A program made the position numbers and the translations under genes. Below, piece after piece: positions 37,440-46,058 of a stretch of DNA of 64,000 nt. This stretch comes from Rubricoccus marinus (GTDB lineage: Bacteria > Bacteroidota > Rhodothermia > Rhodothermales > Rubricoccaceae). The notes below the pieces were generated by a model, which worked only from the letters and a program-made list of their open reading frames with translations, was not told the origin of the DNA and made no database searches. Position 1 is the first letter of the stretch. Every line of letters starts with the position of its first letter. The DNA is taken from positions 3,104,119 to 3,168,118 of the forward strand of contig NZ_MQWB01000001.1 of the NCBI RefSeq assembly GCF_002257665.1, given 5' to 3'.

Positions 37440-37508
37440 GGCTTCGGGCGTAGGCACGGCGGCCCGAGGGTGGCCTCTGGCGCCAGTCCCGCCAGAAGCG
37501 AGCACGCG

Positions 37509-37607
37509 TGGGAGGTGGACACGTCGGGGTGGGCCGCTGGCGTCTACGTCGTCCGCGCCGAGACCAAGGACGGGGCGGTGAGCGCGGGGCTGACGGTCGC
37601 GCGGTAG
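37509..37607 (+). pseudogene. Remnant of a T9SS C-terminal sorting domain
   Basis: The frame reads [20 protein letters not shown] and, after a few residues, ends in SAGLTVAR then a stop. This is the end of a type A sorting domain (compare LAPGVYVLRL near the ends of the two surface proteins). It has no start codon. In-frame codons upstream reach the ABC ATPase stop (37437-37439) without resembling a domain. It is what remains of a secreted protein gene, or of a recombination event, just where a permease gene might be expected. Confidence 0.75.
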
Positions 37608-37619
37608 CGCCAGGGGCCG

Positions 37620-38633
37620 CTACCCGTTCTGCTCGCGCCAGCGGCGCGCGTTGGCTTCGGCGTTGGCCGCATTTCGCGCCATGCCCTCGGGCGTGGTCCG
37701 CTTGAGAGGGCTCTTGCGGAGCCGCTGCCGGAACGCTTCCAGGTCCATCTCCTGCCACGTCGCCAGAGGCGTCTCGGCTACTTCCGGGCGGGCTTGGAAG
37801 CGGGCGTCGCGGGTCTCACGGGCAAACTTGTTCCACGGGCACACGTCCTGGCAGATGTCGCAGCCGAAGATCCACGGGCCAAACTCCTTCGCCAGCTCCT
37901 GCGCCTGGGGCGGCCACGCAGCGCCGCGCTGCTCGATGGTGTGATACGAAATGCAGCGCGTCGCGTCGATCTGGTAGGGTTGGTCCAGTGCATCCGTCGG
38001 GCAGGCGTCCAGGCAGCGCGTGCAGCTTCCGCAGTGGTCCGCCGCGAACGGGTCGTCGGGCTCCAGGTCCACGTCCACGATGAGCTCGCCCAGAAACACG
38101 AACGAGCCGTGCGAGCGCGTGAGGAGGTTCGTGTTTTTGCCAATCCACCCGATGCCGGCGCGTTGCGCCCACGCTTTGTCCATGACGGGTGCGGAGTCCA
38201 CGAACGCGCGCCCGCCCGCGCCGCCAGAGGCCGTGTCCAACCAGTCGAAGAGCTCGGCCAGCTTCTCCTTCAGCACGTCGTGGTAGTCGTCGCCCCACGC
38301 GTAGCGGCTGACTTTGCCGACGCCTCTGGCGAGAGCGTCGGCGTCCGCCAGCGGCTCGGGGGCGTGTGCGAGGTAGGTGTGCGCCACGCTGACGACGCTT
38401 TTCGCGCCCGGCACCAGCTCACGCGGGTCGATTCTCTTGTCAAAGTTCTGGTCCATCCACGGCATCGCGCCGGCCTCGCCGCCGTGACGGCCGGCATCCA
38501 ACCACGCCTCCAGGCGCCTAGCTTCGGCATCTAGGCGCTCGGCTCGCGCGATCCCCACCAGATCGAAGCCCAAACGGAGCGCTTGAGCTTTGACTTCACG
38601 GGAAAGGCAGGAACGGACGCCAGAGGCTGTCAT
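37620..38633 (-). CDS. queG: Epoxyqueuosine reductase
   Basis: Last step of queuosine synthesis in tRNA: it reduces epoxyqueuosine using cobalamin and two [4Fe-4S] clusters. Both ferredoxin-like cluster motifs are present (CGSCTRCLDACP and CDICQDVCPWN). The catalytic region around VDSAPVMDKAWAQRAGIGW and GSFVFLGELIVD is typical. The start MTASGV at 38633 gives 337 residues; an ATG at 38699 would add 22 residues that do not look conserved. Confidence 0.94.
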   Translation of the reverse strand: MTASGVRSCLSREVKAQALRLGFDLVGIARAERLDAEARRLEAWLDAGRHGGEAGAMPWMDQNFDKRIDPRELVPGAKSVVSVAHTYLAHAPEPLADADALARGVGKVSRYAWGDDYHDVLKEKLAELFDWLDTASGGAGGRAFVDSAPVMDKAWAQRAGIGWIGKNTNLLTRSHGSFVFLGELIVDVDLEPDDPFAADHCGSCTRCLDACPTDALDQPYQIDATRCISYHTIEQRGAAWPPQAQELAKEFGPWIFGCDICQDVCPWNKFARETRDARFQARPEVAETPLATWQEMDLEAFRQRLRKSPLKRTTPEGMARNAANAEANARRWREQNG

Positions 38634-38838
38634 AAGCTTTTCGTTCGGGTTCAGACGGAGACGAAGGCCTGGAAGCGCTTTTGAGTACCGATTGTTCACG
38701 TTGCCAGTTAGGATCTCCGCCGTACACTAGCTAAGGCATCCTGAAAGGACTGCACCGTTTGCCGGACTTGGGTTTAAGATGACCCCGTTCGCGGCCGAAA
38801 CCCGTATATCTGAAGAGACCGCTCTCGCCCCCCCGTCC

Positions 38839-39087
38839 ATGCCCCGCCTTTTCTTCGCCTTCGCCCTCGCTTTCCTGTTCGCAGGATCGGCCGTGGCTCA
38901 GTCCGTTCCGGATTGGGCGTCGTCCTCCACCTCTACCTCTGAGGCGTCGGAAGACAACTTCGGCCCTGGCCCTCCGCCTCCGCCTCCGCCACCACCGAAC
39001 GTGCCCCTTGACGGCGGCCTCGGTCTTCTGGCTCTCGCAGGCGCGGGATACGCGGCGCGTCGCCTTCGCCAGCGCGACACGGAGTAG
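38839..39087 (+). CDS. Small secreted protein with PID-CTERM-like sorting signal
   Basis: The 82 residues consist of a signal peptide (cleavage near SAVAQ), a Ser/Thr-rich spacer, a run of nine prolines, then VPLDGGLGLLALAGAGYAARRLRQ and an acidic end. The P-x-DGG-L then hydrophobic helix then Arg cluster is the arrangement of PID-CTERM tails, known in Bacteroidota and proposed as a cell-surface sorting signal. The start at 38839 is chosen because it begins the signal peptide. No processing enzyme for such tails is seen in the window. Confidence 0.8.
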   Translation: MPRLFFAFALAFLFAGSAVAQSVPDWASSSTSTSEASEDNFGPGPPPPPPPPPNVPLDGGLGLLALAGAGYAARRLRQRDTE

Positions 39088-39216
39088 CTCTCTGGAAATT
39101 CAGACTGTTCGGCCCGTTCCCCTCTGGGAGCGGGCCGAAGCTGTATAGGGCCGGCTCGCCGCTGACCTCTGGCGCCAGAGGCCCTATCATGGCGCCCTCC
39201 CTCTGCACCCGGTTTT

Positions 39217-41085
39217 ATGCCTCTCGTCGTCGACTTCGACACGCTTCCCGAGCTGTTCGACAACGTCACCGCGCGCTACGCGGGCTCGGATCACGCCGCT
39301 CTCCGCTACAAGGACAAAGCGTCCAAGGAGTGGACCGACATCACGCACGACGCGCTCGCGGAGCAGGTCCGGGCCTTCGCGGGCTTCCTCCACGCCAGAG
39401 GCGTCCGCAAGGGGGACCGCGTCGCGTTGCTCTCGGAGAACCGGCCGGAGTGGGCCGTGACCGACCTCGCCGTGCAGTCGCTCGGCGCCGTGACGGTCGC
39501 CCTGTACACCACGGTCCCGGCCAGTCAGGTCGCCTACATCCTGGAAGACAGCGGGGCGAAGGTGCTCGTGGTCTCTACCGGCTTGCAGCTCCGCAAGGCC
39601 GACAAAGCGCACCAGGAGTCGGCGAGCCTGGAAGTCGTGGTGAGCATGGCGGAGCCGCGCAAGGTGCGCGAGGCGCTGCCTCTGGCGACGTGGGAGACCG
39701 CGATGGAGGAAGGCCGTGCCCACCTCGACGCCTCTGGCGAGGAGATCGCCGAGATGGGTCGGAGCGTGACGCCAGAGAACCTGGCCGTCCTCATCTACAC
39801 CTCGGGCACGACGGGCAACCCGAAGGGCGTGGAGCTCACGCACGAAAACCTCTGCTCCAACGCGAAGGCTGCGCACGGCGCGCTGGACATCTACGAGGAC
39901 GACATCCACCTCTCGTTTCTCCCGCTCAGCCACGCCTTTGAGCGGACGTGCGGCTACACCGCCATGCTGGGCGGCGGCACGACGATCGCGTACGCCGAGA
40001 GCATCGACAGCGTCTCGAAAAACCTCCCCGAGGTGCAGCCGACGATCCTGATCTCGGTCCCGCGCGTGTTTGAAAAGATCTACGCCACCATCCAGAAGTC
40101 GGTCAGCGATGGCAGCCTTCTCAAGCGCGGCATCTTCGCGTGGGCCGTCGATACGGGGAAAGCGGTCGCGGATCGCCAGAGGCGGGGGAAATCGCCGGGT
40201 GTCCTCCTGGGGCCGCAATACGCGCTCGCGCAAAAGCTGGTGTTCTCCGCCCTGCACCAGAAGCTGGGCGGGCGTGTCCGCTATGCCGTCAGCGGCGGCG
40301 CGGCGCTCCCGCGCGAGATCGGGGAATTTTTCGAGGCCGCCGGCCTCTCGCTCGTCGAGGGCTACGGACTGACCGAGACCTCGCCCATCCTAGCGGCCAA
40401 CCCCGTTGAGGCGCCCATCTACGGAACAGTCGGGCACGTCTTCCCGGGCGTCACCGTCGCCATTCGGGACCTGCAGACGGGCCACATCATCGGGCAGCTT
40501 ACCGGGACCGAGGGCGACACGCCCGACCTCACGACCGGCGCGGGCGAGATCCTTGCCAAAGGACCCAACGTGATGCGCGGCTACTGGAAGCGTCCAGACG
40601 AGACGGCCGAGGTGTTCGACGACGAGGGCTGGTTCAAGACCGGCGACGTGGGCCGCTTCGAAGGCGGCTACCTCCGGATCACGGACCGGATCAAGCACAT
40701 GATCGTCTCGCGCGGCGGCAAGAACATCTACCCCGGCCCCATTGAGGAGCACTTCGCGACGAACCCGCTCGTGGAGCAGATCCTCGTGATCGGCGAAGGC
40801 CGGTCGTACCTCACGGCGCTCGTCGTACCGGCCGAGGAGCCTCTGGCGACGGAGCTCAAGGCGCGCGGCGCCAGCGGCGAGGAGGCCACGCGCGAGATCT
40901 ACGACGGCATCTTCCGCGAGTACTCCAAAGGCGCTGCCTCGCACGAGAAGATCCGCGACTTCCGCTTCGTAGACGAGGAGTTCTCGGTCGAGAACGAGCT
41001 GCTCACGCCGACGATGAAGCCCAAGCGCAAGGCCATCGAGGTGCGCCACGCCGCGCTCGTGGAGGAGATGTACGGCGACGACTGA
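39217..41085 (+). CDS. Long-chain acyl-CoA synthetase (AMP-forming)
   Basis: Activates fatty acids to acyl-CoA through an acyl-adenylate. The 622 residues show the AMP-binding P-loop YTSGTTGNPKGVELTH, GYGLTETSP, the hinge FKTGDVG and RIKHMIVSRGGKNIYP with its catalytic Lys region. This resembles the FadD15/long-chain subgroup with a late GPIEEHF. The start MPLVVDF at 39217 begins a typical N-terminus. TesB earlier in the window acts in the opposite direction. Confidence 0.94.
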   Translation: MPLVVDFDTLPELFDNVTARYAGSDHAALRYKDKASKEWTDITHDALAEQVRAFAGFLHARGVRKGDRVALLSENRPEWAVTDLAVQSLGAVTVALYTTVPASQVAYILEDSGAKVLVVSTGLQLRKADKAHQESASLEVVVSMAEPRKVREALPLATWETAMEEGRAHLDASGEEIAEMGRSVTPENLAVLIYTSGTTGNPKGVELTHENLCSNAKAAHGALDIYEDDIHLSFLPLSHAFERTCGYTAMLGGGTTIAYAESIDSVSKNLPEVQPTILISVPRVFEKIYATIQKSVSDGSLLKRGIFAWAVDTGKAVADRQRRGKSPGVLLGPQYALAQKLVFSALHQKLGGRVRYAVSGGAALPREIGEFFEAAGLSLVEGYGLTETSPILAANPVEAPIYGTVGHVFPGVTVAIRDLQTGHIIGQLTGTEGDTPDLTTGAGEILAKGPNVMRGYWKRPDETAEVFDDEGWFKTGDVGRFEGGYLRITDRIKHMIVSRGGKNIYPGPIEEHFATNPLVEQILVIGEGRSYLTALVVPAEEPLATELKARGASGEEATREIYDGIFREYSKGAASHEKIRDFRFVDEEFSVENELLTPTMKPKRKAIEVRHAALVEEMYGDD

Positions 41086-41160
41086 GACGTCCTCGCAGAA
41101 CCGGTGTCCTCGCGAGACGCGCAACGGCGCGGCCCCCGTGATCCCAAGCGCTCGGCATTC

Positions 41161-41190
41161 CGGGATTGCCGCGCTTCGCTCGCGATGACA
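41161..41190. repeat. Interspersed repeat with GCGCTTCGCTCGCGATGACA core, copy 2
   Basis: Same core as 15917-15947, in a spacer between an acyl-CoA synthetase and tRNA-Pro. The preceding 60 bases share scattered words with the first copy's flank, so the full element may be about 90 bp. Confidence 0.8.
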
Positions 41191-41210
41191 AACTGGGGGT
41201 TCGTGAGGCA

Positions 41211-41228
41211 GCCTCTGGCGCCAGAGGC
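41211..41228. repeat. 18-bp palindrome upstream of tRNA-Pro
   Basis: Perfect copy of GCCTCTGGCGCCAGAGGC, 95 bp before the tRNA. Confidence 0.95.
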
Positions 41229-41322
41229 CTCTCGCTTCACGTCGTCTCCGGTTGGACGCGCGACGCCAGAGGCCTACTTTGCGGTCCCTTCTCGGAGCGC
41301 CTCTGGCGCTCGTGAACACCCT

Positions 41323-41396
41323 CGGGATGTGGCGCAGCCCGGTAGCGCGCCTCGTTCGGGACGAGGAGGTCGTGGGTTCAAATCCCGCCATCCCGA
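41323..41396 (+). tRNA. tRNA-Pro (anticodon CGG)
   Basis: Starts CGGGATG, pairs with CATCCCG at 41389-41395; D arm GCGCAGCCCGGTAGCGC; anticodon loop TTCGGGA with CGG; T loop GTTCAAATC. The C at position 1 is usual for proline tRNAs. CCA is not encoded. Confidence 0.95.
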
Positions 41397-41400
41397 CACG

Positions 41401-41435
41401 CGCCCCCGTCAGTCTCTGGCGGGGGCGTTTTGTTT
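41401..41435 (+). terminator. Terminator of tRNA-Pro
   Basis: CGCCCCCG / CGGGGGCG stem followed by TTTTGTTT, five bases after the tRNA. A near-copy of the interspersed word (TCTCTGGC) forms part of the loop side. Confidence 0.85.
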
Positions 41436-41436
41436 G

Positions 41437-41454
41437 GCCTCTGGCGCCAGAGGC
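41437..41454. repeat. 18-bp palindrome downstream of tRNA-Pro
   Basis: Perfect copy directly after the T tract of the tRNA terminator. Confidence 0.95.
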
Positions 41455-41585
41455 CCACATACGATCTCGTGGCCGGACGCAGGAAAAGCCCGCCCCGGCA
41501 TCCGGAACGGGCTTGACAGTAGAGCTAACGCCAGGGATGCCGCCGAGACCGAGCCTCTGGCGCGCGCCTGACTATCTACCTGGGC

Positions 41586-41783
41586 TCAGTAGTAGCGGCG
41601 CGATGCGCGCTTGGCCTTCTTGTACGCCTCCTTGCGCTCAACGCGCTTGACGTCGGAGGGCTTGGTGAAGGCGAGGTTGTCGCGGAACTCGCGCAGGACG
41701 CGGGCGCGGTTCACGGTGCGCTTGAAACGGCGCAGGGCGCGGTCGATGGACTCCTTGTCGCGAACTTTGATGCCGATGGCCAA
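41586..41783 (-). CDS. rpsU: 30S ribosomal protein bS21
   Basis: Small basic ribosomal protein: IGIKVRDKESIDRALRRFKR then FTKPSDVKRVERKEAYKKAK and a C-terminal RRYY. From a TTG at 41783 the protein is 65 residues, matching the family. No ATG exists at the right place; a GTG at 41834 would add 17 residues foreign to bS21. The start is therefore uncertain but probably non-ATG, which could limit its translation. Codon use is rich in AAG and CGC, as for ribosomal genes. Confidence 0.88.
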   Translation of the reverse strand: MAIGIKVRDKESIDRALRRFKRTVNRARVLREFRDNLAFTKPSDVKRVERKEAYKKAKRASRRYY

Positions 41784-41968
41784 ACCGATGTACAGTCTAG
41801 AGATGGGGACACGAGGTGCGGGGATGCCACGCACGGTCGGACAAAGTAGCCGGTACCGGCCCCTGAACCAACGAACCCAACGCCCATGAACGGTGAAAAC
41901 GGGCCGAAGGGGCCGGCGTACGCTCAGCGCCAGAGGCCGGTAGTTTCGAGCGCTCCCCTCCCCTCCCC

Positions 41969-42553
41969 ATGCGCCTCGTCCTCGCCACCCGCAACCCCGG
42001 CAAAGTCGCCGAACTCGACGCCCGGCTCTCTGGCCTCGGCATCGACCTCGTATCGGCCTCTGGCGTGGAGGGCGCGCCCGAGGTGGACGAGGACCGGGAC
42101 ACGCTACGCGGCAACGCCGAAAAAAAGGCGCGCGCGCTGTTTGAGCACACCGGCGAGGCGTCCCTCGCCGACGATACGGGCCTGGAAGTCGACGCGCTCG
42201 GCGGCGCCCCGGGCGTCCACTCCGCGCGGTACGCGGGCCCCGAGGCGGACGACGCAGCCAACCGCCAGAAGCTCCTCGCGTCGCTGAGTGGCCGCACCGA
42301 CCGCGCCGCGCGCTTCCGAACCGTCCTCGCCTTCGCAGACGAAGCGGGCGTCGAGTTCTTCGACGGCGTGTGCGAGGGCACCATCGCGCCAGAAGCCTCT
42401 GGCGATGGCGGCTTCGGCTACGACTCTGTCTTTGTGCCCGCCGATGGGGACGGGCGGACGTTCGCGCAGATGGACGCGGCGGAGAAAAACGGCATCTCGC
42501 ACCGCGGCCGCGCGCTGGACGCTTTCACGGCCTGGATGGCCGACCGCACATGA
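41969..42553 (+). CDS. rdgB: XTP/dITP diphosphatase
   Basis: House-cleaning enzyme removing non-canonical purine triphosphates. The 194 residues carry LATRNPGKVAEL (substrate loop), ADDTGLEVDALGGAPGVHSARYAG, GFGYDSVF and ISHRGRAL, all RdgB/HAM1 hallmarks. The stop overlaps the dtd start (ATGA), so the two genes form an operon of metabolic quality-control enzymes. Confidence 0.96.
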   Translation: MRLVLATRNPGKVAELDARLSGLGIDLVSASGVEGAPEVDEDRDTLRGNAEKKARALFEHTGEASLADDTGLEVDALGGAPGVHSARYAGPEADDAANRQKLLASLSGRTDRAARFRTVLAFADEAGVEFFDGVCEGTIAPEASGDGGFGYDSVFVPADGDGRTFAQMDAAEKNGISHRGRALDAFTAWMADRT

Positions 42554-43008
42554 GAGCGCTCGTGCAGCGCGTCGCGAACGCGTCGGTCACGGTCAACGGC
42601 GAGGAAACCGGCGCGATCGAGGGGGGCCTGCTCGTGCTGCTCGGCGTCCGCACCGGCGACACCGCGCAAGAGGCCGACTGGATCGCGGACAAGATCGCGG
42701 CGCTCCGCGTCTTCCCGGACGAGACCGGGCGCATGAACCTCTCCCTCGCCGACACCGGCCGCGATGCGCTCGTCGTGAGCCAGTTCACGCTCTACGGCTC
42801 GCTCAAAAAGGGCACGCGCCCCAGCTTTTCGAGCGCCGCCGCGCCCCAAGAGGCCGAGGCGCTGTACGAACGCGTCGTCGCGCGGCTGGCGGACACGCTC
42901 GGCCGCCCCGTCCCGACCGGGCGCTTTGGCGCACACATGGACGTTCGGCTCCTCAACGACGGCCCCGTAACGCTGCTGCTGGAGCGCGAGGCCTCTGGCG
43001 CGGCCTAA
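42550..43008 (+). CDS. dtd: D-aminoacyl-tRNA deacylase
   Basis: Frees tRNA from D-amino acids (and glycine mischarged on tRNA-Ala). The 152 residues start MRALVQRVANASV, contain SQFTLYG and the late GRFGAHMDVRLLNDGPVT, i.e. the SQFTL and NxGPVT cross-subunit active-site motifs (here NDGPVT). The length is normal. Overlaps rdgB by four bases. Confidence 0.95.
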   Translation: MRALVQRVANASVTVNGEETGAIEGGLLVLLGVRTGDTAQEADWIADKIAALRVFPDETGRMNLSLADTGRDALVVSQFTLYGSLKKGTRPSFSSAAAPQEAEALYERVVARLADTLGRPVPTGRFGAHMDVRLLNDGPVTLLLEREASGAA

Positions 43009-43085
43009 CCGAGCGTGCTTCTGGCGCCAGAGGCGTCGCCGTCCGTCTCGTCGTTTCTTTCCTCTCCCCACGCCGACCGATCTCC

Positions 43086-44762
43086 ATGCGCCTCGCCGCC
43101 GTTCTCCTCGCGCTTCTCGCCGCCCCCGTTTTTGCGCAGCCTCTGGCGCTGCCAGACCTGCCGCCGTACATCCTGACCAACGCGCGGATCTACACCGTCG
43201 ATGACGCGAACCCGATGGCCGACGCCATCGCCGTTGACCCGACGGGTGTGATCGCGGCCGTGGGCTCGCGGGAGGACCTCACGGCGATGTACACGTGGCC
43301 CGAGGTGGACGCCAAGGGCCACACGGTCATTCCGGGCCTGATCGACGCGCACGCGCACCTGATGAACCTGGGCACGTCGCTGCTGCAGGCGGACCTGGTG
43401 GGGACCACGTCCAAAGCCGATGTGATCGCGCGACTGACGGCCTTCGAGGCCGACCTGCCCGAGGGCGCGTGGCTCACCGGCCGCGGCTGGGACCAAAACG
43501 ACTGGGGGGAGGGCGAGCCCTTCCCCACGCGCGCCGACCTGGACGCGGCGTTCCCGACGCGGCCCGTCTGGCTCGTCCGCATCGACGGACACGCGGGCTG
43601 GGCGAACACCGCCGCCCTCCGCGCCTCTGGCGTAGACCCCAACGCCGAGCCGCCCGCCGACCGCGAGGGCGGCGCGACAATCCGCGACGCCAGAGGCCTC
43701 CCGACCGGCGTGTACGTGGACGGCGCGATGGACCTCGTGGGCGCGAGCGTGCCCGAAGCCGATGCGGCGTTCTACGAGGAGGCGCTCACGCGCGCGCTGG
43801 AGGAAACGGCGCGATTCGGTCTCACGGGCGTTCACGAGGCCGGCATCCCGCTCGCCCTGATCGACATGTACCGGGCCTTCGCCGCAGAGGGCCGCTTCGG
43901 CATCCGCAACTACGCGATGGTCTCGCAAGAGGTCTTCCCCGCTTTCTGCGAGCAGTACCCGGACATGATCAACGACGAGCGGCTCGTCGTCCGCTCCGTC
44001 AAGGTCTACGCCGACGGCGCACTGGGCAGCCGCGGCGCCGCGCTTCTCGCGGAGTACGCCGACGAGCCCGGCAACACCGGCCTGCTCTTTATGTCGCCAG
44101 AGGTGCTCGAATCCGTCGTAGCGGACGCGATGGCCTGTGGCCTCCAGGTCAACACCCACGCGATCGGGGACCGCGCGAACCGCGCCGTCCTAGACGCCTA
44201 CGAGTCCGCGATGGCCGAGACGGGCGCGGCCTCTGGCGCCGGACGCCACCGCATCGAGCACGCGCAGGTGGTCTCGCTGGACGACATCCAGCGCACGGCT
44301 GACCTCGGCGTGATCGCGAGCGTGCAGCCGACGCACGCCACGAGCGACATGCCGTGGGCCGAGACCCGCGTCGGCGCGGACCGCGTGCGCGGCGCTTATG
44401 CGTGGCGCCGTCTGATCGACGCCGGCGCGCGCCTTGCGCTCGGCAGCGACTTCCCGGTCGAGCGCGTGAGCCCGCTGCTCGGCTTCCACGCCGCGGTCAC
44501 GCGCCAGGACGCCGAGGATGCCCCCGCAGGCGGCTGGTACGGCAACCAGGTGCTCTCGCGCGAGGAAGCGTTGCGCGGCTTCACGCTCGACGCCGCCTAC
44601 GCCGGCTTCATGGAAGACATGGTCGGCAGCCTGGAAGCTGGCAAGCGGGCCGACTTCGTGATCCTCTCGCAGGACCTCATGCGCGTCCCGCCAGAGGCCA
44701 TCCTCGACACCGAGGTCGTGATGACGGTCCTGGACGGCGCGCCGATCTACGTCGCCGAGTAG
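43086..44762 (+). CDS. Secreted amidohydrolase (YtcJ-like)
   Basis: The 558 residues have a signal peptide (cleavage near VFAQ, about 18). The metal-dependent hydrolase domain has DAHAHL, NTHAIGDRAN, RIEHAQ and the late metal Asp in LGSDFPVE, so the metal site looks complete. GRGWDQNDW and IDGHAGWAN are typical of the YtcJ/TIM-barrel group, which act on amides or similar bonds with unknown natural substrates. The long open frame upstream is not protein-like; 43086 is the only start with a signal peptide. Confidence 0.91.
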   Translation: MRLAAVLLALLAAPVFAQPLALPDLPPYILTNARIYTVDDANPMADAIAVDPTGVIAAVGSREDLTAMYTWPEVDAKGHTVIPGLIDAHAHLMNLGTSLLQADLVGTTSKADVIARLTAFEADLPEGAWLTGRGWDQNDWGEGEPFPTRADLDAAFPTRPVWLVRIDGHAGWANTAALRASGVDPNAEPPADREGGATIRDARGLPTGVYVDGAMDLVGASVPEADAAFYEEALTRALEETARFGLTGVHEAGIPLALIDMYRAFAAEGRFGIRNYAMVSQEVFPAFCEQYPDMINDERLVVRSVKVYADGALGSRGAALLAEYADEPGNTGLLFMSPEVLESVVADAMACGLQVNTHAIGDRANRAVLDAYESAMAETGAASGAGRHRIEHAQVVSLDDIQRTADLGVIASVQPTHATSDMPWAETRVGADRVRGAYAWRRLIDAGARLALGSDFPVERVSPLLGFHAAVTRQDAEDAPAGGWYGNQVLSREEALRGFTLDAAYAGFMEDMVGSLEAGKRADFVILSQDLMRVPPEAILDTEVVMTVLDGAPIYVAE

Positions 44763-44774
44763 CCTCTGGCGCCG

Positions 44775-45329
44775 ATGTCCGACCGCCGCCTCAGCACGTT
44801 CCTCTCGCTCGTGCTGCGCCACAAGCCCGAGGCCGCTGGCGTCACGTTGGATTCCAACGGGTGGACGGACATCGGCGACCTCTTGCTGGGCGCCGAGGCC
44901 GCTGGCGTGCCGATCTCGCCAGAGGCGTTGCAGCGCGTGGTGGAGACCAACGACAAGCGCCGGTTCGAGATCAGCCCGGACGGCGCGCGGATCCGCGCCC
45001 GCCAGGGGCACTCGGTACCGGTCGATCTCGGCCTCGCGCCCGCCGAGCCCCCCGCGACGCTATACCACGGCACGGTCGCGCGGGCGCTTCCTGCCATCCG
45101 CCGCGAAGGCCTCCGCCCGATGGAGCGCCACCACGTTCACCTCTCCCCCGACCGAGAGACCGCGGTCCGCGTCGGCAGCCGCCGTGGCGCGCCCGTCATT
45201 TTGGAGGTGGATGCCGCCTCGCTCCACGCCCGCGGCGCGGCGTTCTACCTCACGACGAACGGCGTGTGGCTCACGGAGGCCGTCCCGCCAGAGGCCATCC
45301 GGTTCGACGCCGCTTCGCCCGCAGCGTAG
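44775..45329 (+). CDS. kptA: RNA 2'-phosphotransferase (Tpt1/KptA)
   Basis: Transfers a 2'-phosphate from RNA to NAD+, forming ADP-ribose 1'',2''-cyclic phosphate. The 184 residues show the N-terminal winged-helix part (LSLVLRHKPEAAGVTLDSNGW) with the conserved Arg-His, then the ADP-ribosyltransferase-like fold: YHGTVARALPAIRREGLRP, HVHLSPDRETAVRVG and GVWLTEAVPP. Its role in bacteria, which lack the tRNA-splicing pathway that makes its classic substrate, is unsettled. It follows the amidohydrolase by 12 bases. Confidence 0.95.
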   Translation: MSDRRLSTFLSLVLRHKPEAAGVTLDSNGWTDIGDLLLGAEAAGVPISPEALQRVVETNDKRRFEISPDGARIRARQGHSVPVDLGLAPAEPPATLYHGTVARALPAIRREGLRPMERHHVHLSPDRETAVRVGSRRGAPVILEVDAASLHARGAAFYLTTNGVWLTEAVPPEAIRFDAASPAA

Positions 45330-45332
45330 GTC

Positions 45333-45350
45333 GCCTCTGGCGCCAGAGGC
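45333..45350. repeat. 18-bp palindrome after kptA
   Basis: Perfect copy four bases after the kptA stop in a convergent spacer (45330-45512). Confidence 0.95.
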
Positions 45351-45375
45351 TCGGCGGGGAGGCACATAAAAGAAG

Positions 45376-45409
45376 AGCCCACATCCCCCGGGCAAAGGAT
45401 GTGGGCTCG
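45376..45409 (-). terminator. Terminator of the small membrane protein gene
   Basis: 12-bp stem GAGCCCACATCC / GGATGTGGGCTC, followed on the minus strand by TTCTTTTATG. It lies about 100 bp beyond the stop at 45513; on the plus strand no T tract follows. Confidence 0.85.
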
Positions 45410-45512
45410 GCGAGACCGACAAGAAATGCGATCGGCCTCGCGTGGCAGTGGTGGTGGACACAGCCCCGCGGGTCGCTGGTGAGGTGACGCCAGTCGCGCA
45501 GCCGGTCTCAGG

Positions 45513-45791
45513 TCAGTCTGTAGGGCTCATGACAACGCCCCCTGCCGAGGCGTCCGTCGAGAGCGTGGCGCCAGCAGCGCCCGCGGCGTCCTCCGATACC
45601 TTCCCCGGTACCACGTAGTGATGGAGGACGCCGCGGGGCTGGTCCGGCGAGCGCACCAGGGTGCGCTCAGGGATCGGGTCGGCGCCAGCGTTGGCAAAGA
45701 GCAAGCGGTCCTCGAACGATTGCGCCAGAGGCGCGATGGCGAGCCCGACGACGAGTGCGATGCTCCAGCGGATGAGGAAGTCGCGTGTCAT
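45513..45791 (-). CDS. Small membrane or exported protein, unknown function
   Basis: The 92 residues from ATG 45791 start MTRDFLIRWSIALVVGLAIAPLAQ, a single hydrophobic segment that may be an anchor or signal. Then comes a Pro/Arg-containing region (IPERTLVRSPDQPRGVLHHY) and an Ala/Gly/Ser-rich end. No family is recognised. A clear terminator downstream supports expression. Upstream in-frame sequence is not protein-like. Confidence 0.65.
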   Translation of the reverse strand: MTRDFLIRWSIALVVGLAIAPLAQSFEDRLLFANAGADPIPERTLVRSPDQPRGVLHHYVVPGKVSEDAAGAAGATLSTDASAGGVVMSPTD

Positions 45792-46058
45792 AGTGGGGCG
45801 GGGCGCCGTGTCGGTGACCGGAGGCAGGATGCGGACAAAAGGGCCCGAATCAGATGGGGAAGGCGTGTGGCGTGTCTGAGGAATACCTGAGGGAGGCGAA
45901 AACAGAGGGAACGGGCGGATTCCGTTCGCCGTGGATAGTGGACACCTGCGGCCCATGCCTCTATCCTCCCCATCCGGGATCGGGCACGACGGCGCGAGGC
46001 GCGCACGTTGGCTCGGCCCTGGCTTTCGCGGGACAGCAGCTCCCGCGCCCCGGCATTT

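Noticed and set aside
42288..43085. Extension of the amidohydrolase upstream to 42288
   Set aside because: It overlaps rdgB and dtd in another frame; the signal peptide at 43086 marks the real start.
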